A stretch of DNA of 5,665 nt from Actinomycetes bacterium (GTDB taxonomy: Bacteria; Actinomycetota; Actinomycetes; Mycobacteriales; Mycobacteriaceae), in assembly GCA_023388385.1 (NCBI GenBank), contig JAEWGK010000161.1, forward strand, positions 1 to 5,665, given 5' to 3'. The notes under the pieces are model-generated. The model ran no database searches. It was not told where the DNA came from and was given only the letters and a program-made list of their open reading frames with translations. How positions within the stretch are numbered: the stretch's first letter is position 1; each line of letters starts with the position of its first letter. Made by a program: the position numbers and the translations under genes. Below are positions 1 to 4,957 of the stretch, one piece after another.

Positions 1-67
1 CACGCCGCACGCACTGGCTCTCCCATCCCCCGCCACCCCACCGCCAGGCATCCGTGAGCGTTCATAA

Positions 68-316
68 GCGGGTCCGCGGCGACCGCATCGGCTGGACCTG
101 CCGCGACCGCGCGACCCCGCCGGCCGCGAACACTCGGGCACCTTCAACACGTGGCGGCTAATGAGTGCCGCGGGCGCGCCATGCCGGTTCCACGATCGGT
201 GCCACTTCGCGGAGGCGTCGATGATCCGGGCCGACGTGGAGGACCCGCGGCCGGTGTCGGAGATGCTGGGGTGGGCTAGGACTCGGCGTTTTCCCTGGTC
301 TCCCACCACGGCGTGA
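68..316 (+). pseudogene. Degenerate C-terminal fragment of a tyrosine recombinase (phage-type integrase)
   Basis: This is an open frame of 82 codons after a TAA at 65-67, with no convincing start codon or ribosome site. From about base 140 it reads GTFNTWRLMSAAGAP, then RFHDRCHF (185-208), then IRADVEDPRPVSEMLGW (to 274). Tyrosine recombinases have the same order: a Trp-containing helix, an R-F-H-D-L-R-H-x-F-A box, then a V-x-x-x-L-G-H box. The remnant is visibly decayed. The box reads HDRCH where HDLRH is expected, so the catalytic Arg is displaced, and LGH has become LGW. The nucleophilic Tyr segment is absent because resemblance ends at 274, just before the neighbouring gene's stop at 276. 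I infer a dead relic of an integrated element. The call rests on motif order in a short stretch and could be chance in GC-rich DNA. Confidence 0.5.
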
Positions 317-824
317 TGATGGCGCGGGCGATGGAGTGGAAGTACAGATTGAAGCCCAGGACGGTCGGGGTCGCGTCCTCCGGGATATCCAGCTTCTCCA
401 CGTCGACGGCGTGGACGGCGTACATGTAGCGGTGCGGCGCGTGGCCGGCCGGCGGGTTGGCGCCGTAGTGGCCGCGTTCGCCGGAGTCGCCTTTCAGCTG
501 GATCGCGCCGCCGGGGAGCTTCGAGCCGTCGGCGGCGCCTGCGCCCTGCGCGAGGCCCGTCTCCGTCGCCGGGATGTTGAAAACGGCCCAGTGCCAGTAG
601 CCGGAGGCCGTCGGGGCGTCCGGATCGAAGCACGTCACCGCGATGGACTTCGTGCCCTCCGGGAGATCGGACCAGTTCAGTTCCGGGGAGACCGACTCCG
701 GTGCCCGGAACTTGTCGGGGATGGGCTCGCCGTCGGTGATGTCCGGCGAGGACAGCGGGAAGGACGGCAGGTCCTTCAGCGGGGCGTACGGGTCGGGGCC
801 GGGGAAGTTCGTCGGAGTGCTCAT
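276..824 (-). CDS. YbhB/YbcL family Raf kinase inhibitor-like protein (PEBP domain)
   Basis: The 182-residue protein is a single PEBP domain of the usual bacterial length. The family's ligand-pocket signatures appear in order: SPELNW (46-51), FDPDAP (66-71), HWAVFNIP (78-85), GHYGANPPAGH (118-128) and HRYMYAVHAVD (131-141). The C-terminal end has the typical GFNLYFHSIARA helix region. There is no signal peptide or membrane segment, so it is probably cytoplasmic. The eukaryotic relatives bind phosphatidylethanolamine and inhibit kinases. The physiological role of the bacterial YbhB/YbcL proteins is largely unknown, so no pathway is assigned. The frame stays open upstream to about 1046, but that stretch does not resemble the family. 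The ATG at 822-824 gives the expected N-terminus and has a G-rich run (GGGGG) a few bases upstream as a weak ribosome site. It appears monocistronic; the tRNA gene upstream lies on the opposite strand. Confidence 0.93.
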   Translation of the reverse strand: MSTPTNFPGPDPYAPLKDLPSFPLSSPDITDGEPIPDKFRAPESVSPELNWSDLPEGTKSIAVTCFDPDAPTASGYWHWAVFNIPATETGLAQGAGAADGSKLPGGAIQLKGDSGERGHYGANPPAGHAPHRYMYAVHAVDVEKLDIPEDATPTVLGFNLYFHSIARAIITPWWETRENAES

Positions 825-857
825 GACCCCCAGTGTGCCGAAAGCCGCGGGCGCTCG

Positions 858-886
858 CCACGATCTCCGTGACCTGCACCACGATC
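858..886. repeat. Two 8-bp direct repeats, 21 bp apart, upstream of the PEBP gene
   Basis: CCACGATC occurs at 858-865 and again at 879-886, a 21-bp period or about two helical turns. Both copies lie 34-62 bases upstream of the PEBP start on the minus strand, where a promoter would be expected. A dimeric regulator binding one DNA face would suit this spacing. Chance repetition in GC-rich DNA is also possible. Confidence 0.3.
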
Positions 887-958
887 CGGCGTCGACTGTG
901 GCCGTGGCGGGCGCGGGGTTTCCGGCGCATGACAACGGTGACATTCCTGATTTCGGTG

Positions 959-1001
959 TTGACCAGGTGATTTGTAGTGGTTGTGCGCTTCCGGCTAAGG
1001 T
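959..1001 (+). promoter_or_regulatory. Possible promoter region of tRNA-Leu
   Basis: The stretch from about 929 to 980 is more AT-rich than its surroundings and lies just upstream of the tRNA gene. It contains a -35-like TTGACC (959-964) and a TAAGGT (996-1001) that could serve as a -10 element about 50 bases before the mature tRNA 5' end. The 31-base gap between the two is too wide for them to be one promoter pair. A -35-like TTGTAG at 971-976 is closer, with a 19-base gap. The location is plausible but the exact elements are uncertain. Apart from these and the direct repeats, I see nothing else in 825-1049. Confidence 0.25.
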
Positions 1002-1049
1002 GGGCGGCGTTGCACCGCAGGGCATGGCCCCGCGGAGAGCGCACACCCC

Positions 1050-1135
1050 GTCCGGGTGGCGGAATGGCAGACGCGCTAGCTTGAGGTGCTAGTGCCCTAT
1101 TAACGGGCGTGGGGGTTCAAGTCCCCCTCCGGACA
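1050..1135 (+). tRNA. leuT: tRNA-Leu (anticodon GAG)
   Basis: The 86-base sequence folds into a complete class II tRNA. The acceptor stem pairs 1050-1056 with 1128-1134, ending in one G-T wobble, and the discriminator base is A1135. The D stem pairs 1059-1061 with 1072-1074. The anticodon stem CTAGC/GCTAG (1076-1080 with 1088-1092) closes the loop TTGAGGT, placing anticodon GAG at 1083-1085. A long variable arm (GCCC 1094-1097 with GGGC 1105-1108) is typical of leucine tRNAs. The T stem is GGGGG/CCCCC around TTCAAGT. The anticodon reads CUC and CUU codons. The 3' CCA is not encoded, since CGA follows the discriminator, so it must be added by the CCA-adding enzyme. The symbol is generic. tRNA 3' ends are common integration targets, but I found no copy of this 3' end elsewhere in the window. 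Confidence 0.97.
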
Positions 1136-1140
1136 CGACA

Positions 1141-1173
1141 GGGCCCCACGGCTTCGGCCGCGGGGTCCTTCTT
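1141..1173 (+). terminator. Intrinsic terminator after tRNA-Leu
   Basis: Bases 1141-1152 pair with 1157-1168 around a stable TTCG tetraloop, with one A-C mismatch (1148/1161) and one G-T pair. The following bases are TTCTT. It starts five bases after the tRNA end, which makes it a convincing tRNA terminator. It also lies 21 bases beyond the convergent cls stop codon, so the same hairpin may stop transcripts from the other side. On that strand the following tract (TGTCGTGT) is only mildly T-rich. Confidence 0.85.
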
Positions 1174-1189
1174 CGCGTGCCCGGCCGCC

Positions 1190-2683
1190 CTACTGCAGCG
1201 CCGACGTCAGCCGGAAGACGTTGTCCAGGTAGCGGCTGTACCAGGGGCGTTCGTCCCACTCCTCCAGCGTCAGCTCGGTGGAGACGGATTCATAGCCCTC
1301 GGCGATTTCCAGCAGGTCCGGGATGATGGAGCCGCGGGTGGCCAGCAGCGTCACCTCGTAGTTGAGGCCGAAGCTGCGCATGTCCAGGTTCGACGACCCG
1401 AACACCGCGATGCGGTCGTCGACGACCATGAACTTTGCGTGGAGCACCGCCGGGGCCGGGTATCGGATGATCCGCACCCCGGCCTCCAGCAGGCCCCGGT
1501 AGTACGATGCCTGGGCGTGGCCGACCATGAACTGATCCGACTTCTCGTTGACGTGCAGGCGCACGTCGATGCCCATGTGCGCCGCCGTGGTCAGCGCCAT
1601 GAGCAGTGACTCGTCGGGCACGAAGTAGGGGCTGACGATGGTGAGCCGCTCGCGGGCCTCGTAGATGAGGTCATTGAACACCCGGAGGTTCGGCTCCGTC
1701 TGGAAGCCGGGGCCCGATGGGATGACCTGCACGAGGTTGGTCTCGTGCCGCAGGTCCAGCGGCATGCGGGTCTCCGACGGGCGCTGCGGCAGGGGCGGGT
1801 CGTAGCCCTCCGAGGCCCAGTCGACGGCGAAGATGGCGTCGAGCTCCATGACGACGTCGCCCGTCAGCTCGATCATCGTGTCCGACCAGTGCCGTGCCGA
1901 CGGCGGCTCCGGCGGCTTCCCGTACGACGACCCGATCATGTTCTGCGAACCCATGAACGCACGATCGCCGTCGATCGTGACGATCTTGCGGTGGTTGCGC
2001 AGGTCCGGCCGGCGCCACTGCAGCTGCGAGATGCTGATGGGCAGCATCGGGTGCCACGGGATGCCGGACCGCCGCAGACGGCGTTTGAGGCGGCGGTACC
2101 CCGCGTACTTCCAGGAGCCGATGGAGTCGACGAGCACCTTGACGTCCAGGCCCCGCCGGTGGGCGCGCTCGAGGGCCTCGACGAACGGTTCCGTCACCGG
2201 GTCGAGGGCGAAGATGTACATCTGCACGTGGACGGTGCGTTCGGCGTCGTCGATGGCGCGGACCATCGCGTCGATGGAGTCGCCGTAGCCGGTGCGGATG
2301 CCGTGGCTGACGCCCAGCACCGCGGGCATGCCCGTCAGCCGGCGGTTGAGCAGAAACGCGCCGCGCACGCCGTCCTCCACGTCGACGCCGTCGGGGATGT
2401 CGGGCAGGTGCCGGGTGCGGAGCACGAGCTCCTCGTTCGCCGCCGCCTGGATGCGGTGGCGGCGACCCGTGATGGTCTGAGAGCCCAGCAGGAGGAACAG
2501 CGGCAGTCCGATGAACGGAATCAGCAGGATGACCAGCAGCCACGCGTTCGACGACGACGGGTTCCGGCCCTCCGGCACGACGCCGACCGCGATGACGCGG
2601 ATGGTGTAGTCCGCCACGACCAGCGCGATCTGCCACCAGGTGGGATCGTCGAACGGGAACCACCCGGGTACGAGCCAGTCCAC
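1190..2683 (-). CDS. cls: Cardiolipin synthase (phospholipase D superfamily)
   Basis: This 497-residue membrane enzyme should make cardiolipin by phosphatidyl transfer between two phosphatidylglycerol molecules, or from CDP-diacylglycerol; the sequence does not distinguish the donor. Two hydrophobic segments (about 17-37 and 47-67), with Arg and Pro between them, match the N-terminal PLDc_N region that anchors ClsA-type enzymes. Two HKD motifs follow. The first is H231-x-K233-x4-D238, continuing into FMGSQN. The second is H415-x-K417-x4-D422, continuing into FGSSNLDMRS. Both catalytic His-Lys-Asp sets are intact, and the SPYFVPDESLL segment (351-361) is typical of the second half of the family. 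Length is normal. The start is a GTG at 2681-2683, six bases after a strong AGGAGG. The gene is divergent from the zinc-ribbon SDR gene and convergent with tRNA-Leu, and is probably transcribed alone. The family assignment is secure. Confidence 0.96.
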   Translation of the reverse strand: MDWLVPGWFPFDDPTWWQIALVVADYTIRVIAVGVVPEGRNPSSSNAWLLVILLIPFIGLPLFLLLGSQTITGRRHRIQAAANEELVLRTRHLPDIPDGVDVEDGVRGAFLLNRRLTGMPAVLGVSHGIRTGYGDSIDAMVRAIDDAERTVHVQMYIFALDPVTEPFVEALERAHRRGLDVKVLVDSIGSWKYAGYRRLKRRLRRSGIPWHPMLPISISQLQWRRPDLRNHRKIVTIDGDRAFMGSQNMIGSSYGKPPEPPSARHWSDTMIELTGDVVMELDAIFAVDWASEGYDPPLPQRPSETRMPLDLRHETNLVQVIPSGPGFQTEPNLRVFNDLIYEARERLTIVSPYFVPDESLLMALTTAAHMGIDVRLHVNEKSDQFMVGHAQASYYRGLLEAGVRIIRYPAPAVLHAKFMVVDDRIAVFGSSNLDMRSFGLNYEVTLLATRGSIIPDLLEIAEGYESVSTELTLEEWDERPWYSRYLDNVFRLTSALQ

Positions 2684-2689
2684 GGCGCA

Positions 2690-2695
2690 CCTCCT
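2690..2695 (-). promoter_or_regulatory. Ribosome binding site of cls, fixing its GTG start
   Basis: On the minus strand CGGAGGAGGTGCGCC directly precedes GTG. The AGGAGG core (2690-2695) lies six bases from the start codon, near-optimal spacing that supports the GTG at 2681-2683. Confidence 0.85.
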
Positions 2696-2738
2696 CCGAG
2701 CTTGCCGGCGCCGCCGGTGGATTCGCGGGCGCCTCCCA

Positions 2739-2755
2739 ACGATTCTACGGATCGT
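2739..2755. promoter_or_regulatory. Small dyad (possible operator) between the divergent genes
   Basis: ACGAT (2739-2743) and ATCGT (2751-2755) are perfect inverted repeats separated by seven bases. The dyad covers the cls -10 hexamer and the -35 region of the opposite promoter. A regulator bound here could affect both genes, but the arms are only five bases, so chance is a real alternative. Confidence 0.3.
2742..2747 (-). promoter_or_regulatory. -10 element for cls (minus strand)
   Basis: The minus strand reads TAGAAT here, a full match to TANAAT. It would place a transcript start near 2735 and a leader of roughly 50 bases before the cls GTG. A TTGTAC at 2763-2768 could be a weak -35, but the 15-base spacer is short. 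Actinobacterial -35 boxes are often poorly conserved, so the -10 carries most of the call. Confidence 0.45.
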
Positions 2756-2763
2756 CCCCGCGG

Positions 2764-2769
2764 TACAAT
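2764..2769 (+). promoter_or_regulatory. -10 element for the zinc-ribbon SDR gene (plus strand)
   Basis: TACAAT matches the TANAAT consensus in an otherwise GC-rich stretch. It would start transcription near 2776 and give a leader of about 55 bases before the GTG at 2832. TTCTAC at 2743-2748 is the only -35 candidate and has a short 15-base spacer. Confidence 0.45.
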
Positions 2770-2790
2770 CCCCCGGTCACCCGCCCATCC

Positions 2791-2812
2791 GCCGCCGAAC
2801 CCGCACGGCGGC
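2791..2812 (+). other. GC hairpin in the 5' leader of the SDR gene
   Basis: GCCGCCG (2791-2797) pairs with CGGCGGC (2806-2812) around an eight-base loop. The seven-pair, all-GC stem ends eight bases before the ribosome site at 2821. It could affect translation or mRNA stability. No T-tract follows, so it is not an intrinsic terminator. Such hairpins also arise by chance in GC-rich DNA. Confidence 0.35.
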
Positions 2813-2820
2813 CGAACTCC

Positions 2821-2826
2821 GAGGAG
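2821..2826 (+). promoter_or_regulatory. Ribosome binding site deciding the GTG start of the SDR gene
   Basis: GAGGAG lies five bases upstream of the GTG at 2832-2834. It supports this start over the in-frame ATG at 2640, which lies inside the opposite-strand cls coding region and upstream of the proposed promoter. Confidence 0.75.
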
Positions 2827-2831
2827 CCCGC

Positions 2832-4379
2832 GTGCCCGACGACGTCCCCGGCATCGATCCCGACGACCTGGCGACGTGCCTCCGGGTCCTCGAGGAGGGC
2901 GGACGGCTGCCCGCGGAGCACCCGGATTCCGTGGCGCTGCAGCGGGCCGTCGGCAAGCTGTTCAAGGACGTCAAGCGGGCCCGCCGCCGCGCCGCCCGCG
3001 ACCGCCGCCTGGCCGCAGACCGAGCGGTCATCGAGTCGACGGCCACCGGCTCCCCGGACCGCATCGACGACGAGACCGAGGGCCTGGACCTCACGGCGAC
3101 GAAGCAGTCCGGCATCGCAGGCGAGCTCATCCGCCCGCAGAACTGCTACGTGTGCAAGAAGCCGTATACGACGGTCGACTACTTCCACCACCAGCTGTGC
3201 CCCGAGTGTGCGGCGGACAACCGCGCCTGGCGTGACGCGCGCTGCGACCTGTCGGGCCGCCGGGCGCTGCTGACGGGCGGCCGGGCGAAGATCGGCATGC
3301 ACATCGCGCTGCGGCTGCTTCGCGACGGCGCCCACCTCACCATCACGACACGCTTTCCCCGTGACGCCGTGCGGCGCTTCTCCGCGCTGCCGGACGCGGA
3401 CGACTGGCTGCACCGGCTCAAGGTCGTCGGCGTCGATCTCCGCGACCCGGCGCAGGTCGTCCGGTTGGCCGACGCGGTGGCGGCCGATGGGCCGCTGGAC
3501 ATCCTCATCAACAACGCCGCCCAGACGGTGCGCCGCTCCCCCGGCGCGTATTCCGGGCTGGTCGACGGAGAGTCCGCGCCGCTGGACCCGGCCGCCGACG
3601 CCGCCGTGGAGTGGCTGAGCATCGCAGGTCCCGGCGGCACGACGGCGCTGCACCCGCGGGCGCTGGCGGGCGAGGTTGACGGGGCCCTGGCGGGCTCCAC
3701 GCCAGGGGGCGGGCCCGCCCCCGGAGCCGCCCTCGCTGCCGGCGACGGCGCCGGGCTGCTCGCCGCCGCTCCTGGAGCCTCGACCGCCGCGGCTGAGGAG
3801 CTCGCCCGCGCCGCGATGCTCGCCGGCTCCGCGTCCCTGGACCGCATCGCCGACGGCACGGCGGTCGACGCCGGCGGCCTGCTACCCGACCTCGTCGACC
3901 ACAACAGCTGGGTCGCCACCGTCGGCGACGTCGATCCCGTCGAACTGCTCGAGGTGCAGCTGTGCAACTCGGTCGCGCCGTTCATCCTCATCAACCGCCT
4001 GCGCCCGGCGATGGAGGCCTCCCCCGCCCGCCGCAAGTACATCGTCAACGTCTCCGCGATGGAGGGCGTCTTCGGCCGCGGGTACAAGGGCGCCGGCCAT
4101 CCGCACACGAACATGGCGAAGGCCGCGCTCAACATGCTGACCCGCACCTCCGCCGGGGAGCTGCGCGAGCACGGCATCCTCATGACCGCCGTCGACACCG
4201 GCTGGATCACCGACGAGCGCCCGCACGTGACCAAGGAGCGCCTGGCCCGCGAGGGCTTCCACGCACCCCTCGACCTCGTCGACGGCGCCGCACGGGTCTA
4301 CCACCCCATCGTCGCCGGCGAGCGCGGGGAGGACCTCTCCGGTGTCTTCCTCAAGGACTACCGCCCGTCGCAGTGGTGA
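2832..4379 (+). CDS. Zinc-ribbon short-chain dehydrogenase/reductase-like protein, noncanonical motifs
   Basis: The protein has 515 residues from the GTG start, about twice a classical SDR. Residues 1-100 are charged and helical-looking, with an Arg-rich stretch (KRARRRAARDRR). A four-cysteine cluster follows (C105-x2-C108, C123-x2-C126), likely a zinc ribbon. A Rossmann domain starts near 140: cofactor loop TGGRAKIG (148-155), TTRFP after beta-2 (the Arg hints at NADP), VDLRD, then DILINNAAQTVRR. Residues about 270-350 are an Ala/Gly-rich insert. The fold resumes with LLEVQLCNSVAPF, IVNVSAMEG (Ser408) and HTNMAKAALNM. The YxxxK catalytic pair is not visible: Lys430 is preceded by Thr426, and Lys replaces the middle Gly of TGxxxGxG. 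I recall related zinc-ribbon SDR proteins with this TNMAK signature, so this is probably a family trait rather than damage. Substrate and reaction are unknown. It is a lone gene, divergent from cls. Confidence 0.9.
   Translation: MPDDVPGIDPDDLATCLRVLEEGGRLPAEHPDSVALQRAVGKLFKDVKRARRRAARDRRLAADRAVIESTATGSPDRIDDETEGLDLTATKQSGIAGELIRPQNCYVCKKPYTTVDYFHHQLCPECAADNRAWRDARCDLSGRRALLTGGRAKIGMHIALRLLRDGAHLTITTRFPRDAVRRFSALPDADDWLHRLKVVGVDLRDPAQVVRLADAVAADGPLDILINNAAQTVRRSPGAYSGLVDGESAPLDPAADAAVEWLSIAGPGGTTALHPRALAGEVDGALAGSTPGGGPAPGAALAAGDGAGLLAAAPGASTAAAEELARAAMLAGSASLDRIADGTAVDAGGLLPDLVDHNSWVATVGDVDPVELLEVQLCNSVAPFILINRLRPAMEASPARRKYIVNVSAMEGVFGRGYKGAGHPHTNMAKAALNMLTRTSAGELREHGILMTAVDTGWITDERPHVTKERLAREGFHAPLDLVDGAARVYHPIVAGERGEDLSGVFLKDYRPSQW
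3705..3722. repeat. 18-bp perfect GC palindrome inside the SDR coding region
   Basis: GGGGGCGGG (3705-3713) is immediately followed by its reverse complement CCCGCCCCC (3714-3722). Outside it, GGCTCC (3693-3698) and GGAGCC (3723-3728) form a further six-base inverted pair, offset by six unpaired bases on the left. It encodes the Gly/Pro/Ala part of the low-complexity insert. As RNA it has no room for a loop without opening inner pairs. It may reflect replication slippage or simple codon bias. Confidence 0.8.
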
Positions 4380-4432
4380 CGGCGTCAGGCGGCCCGCGCG
4401 GTGCGCGTCGTCACGCATGACGGCTTACGACG

Positions 4433-4467
4433 GCGCCCCGCCCCCGCGTGAGGCGGGGACGGGGCGC
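4433..4467. terminator. Strong hairpin between convergent genes, probable bidirectional terminator
   Basis: Bases 4433-4447 pair with 4453-4467 around the loop GTGAG, giving 14 pairs and one C-A mismatch (4441/4459). It lies between the SDR stop (4379) and the oppositely oriented cupin stop (4506), where a shared terminator is expected. No T-tract follows on either strand, so termination without a U-tract, or a role in protecting the transcript's 3' end, is inferred from position and stability. Confidence 0.55.
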
Positions 4468-4478
4468 GCGGACGTGTA

Positions 4479-4495
4479 CGGCGCGGGATGCGCCG
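4479..4495 (-). terminator. Second small hairpin just past the cupin stop codon
   Basis: CGGCGC (4479-4484) pairs with GCGCCG (4490-4495) around five bases. It begins 11 bases beyond the cupin stop and precedes the larger hairpin on that strand. It may assist termination of the cupin transcript, though it also lacks a T-tract. Confidence 0.3.
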
Positions 4496-4505
4496 CAGGG
4501 GCGTC

Positions 4506-4925
4506 CTACTCGTTCGGGTCGTTCATGGCGTCGTCGTAGGTCTCGTGGATGGTGCCCTTGACGTGGTCGGCGGGGCCGTAGACGGAGTAGACCTTCAGGA
4601 CCTCGTCGCCCTCGTTGAGGACGTTGTGCCACTTGCCGGCGGGGACGAAGATTGCCCAGTCGTCCTCGACCTCCTGGTCGATGTCCAGGTCATCCTCGGA
4701 GGCGCCGATCATGACGCGGGCCTTGCCCTGCTCGACGCGGAGGAACTGGTCGTTGTCCGAGTGGACCTCGGCGCCGATCTCGCCGCCGGGCTGGATCGCC
4801 ATGACGGTCATCTGGATGTGATCGCCGGTCCAGAGGGTGTCGCGGAAGTTCTCGTTGTCGAGCGTCGCCTTCTCGATGTCGAGCACGTAGGGGTTCGGTC
4901 CGTGGTCGGTGCGCAGGTCAGCCAT
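4506..4925 (-). CDS. Small cupin-domain protein
   Basis: This 139-residue single-domain protein has the two cupin motifs. Motif 1 is GGEIGAEVHSDNDQFLRVEQGKARV (residues 47-71, shown here with H55, D57, Q60 and E65 as its polar positions). Motif 2 is FVPAGKWHNVLN (93-104) with His100. The usual HxH(x)3-4E is replaced by HxDxxQ, so metal binding, if any, would use His55, His100 and possibly Gln60 or a nearby acid. This HxDxxQF variant recurs in small bacterial cupins of unknown function. The enzymatic activity cannot be inferred, and a sugar isomerase, dioxygenase or sensor role would be guesses. The protein is acidic, and no signal peptide is seen. The ATG at 4923-4925 is seven bases after AAGGAG (4933-4938). 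The gene begins 32 bases after the meaB stop on the same strand, so the two are probably cotranscribed. Confidence 0.9.
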   Translation of the reverse strand: MADLRTDHGPNPYVLDIEKATLDNENFRDTLWTGDHIQMTVMAIQPGGEIGAEVHSDNDQFLRVEQGKARVMIGASEDDLDIDQEVEDDWAIFVPAGKWHNVLNEGDEVLKVYSVYGPADHVKGTIHETYDDAMNDPNE

Positions 4926-4957
4926 TGCGTATCTCCTTGCTGTCGATTCGATGTCCT

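Noticed and set aside
1..67. Possible N-terminal continuation of the recombinase relic
   Set aside because: All three plus frames are short and stop-interrupted or lack recognisable motifs. The relic frame itself is closed by TAA at 65-67.
825..1046. Upstream extension of the PEBP reading frame by 74 codons
   Set aside because: The extra residues do not resemble the family or a signal peptide. The ATG at 824 gives the normal domain start, and the extension would run through probable regulatory DNA.
1050..1135. tRNA-Leu as an attachment site for the recombinase relic
   Set aside because: I found no repeat of the tRNA 3' end elsewhere in the window, and the relic lies on the 5' side of the tRNA, so no element boundary can be shown.
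2640..2831. Upstream ATG start for the zinc-ribbon SDR gene
   Set aside because: It lies inside the cls coding sequence on the other strand and upstream of the proposed -10. The GTG at 2832 has a well-placed GAGGAG.
1745..3235. Long plus-strand open frame antisense to cls and running into the SDR gene
   Set aside because: Its translation is Arg/Pro/Asp/Val-rich without domains, as expected from a GC-rich shadow frame opposite the certain cls gene.
3179..4234. Long minus-strand open frame antisense to the SDR gene
   Set aside because: It is low-complexity Ser/Ala/Arg sequence with no motif; the plus frame carries clear SDR motifs.
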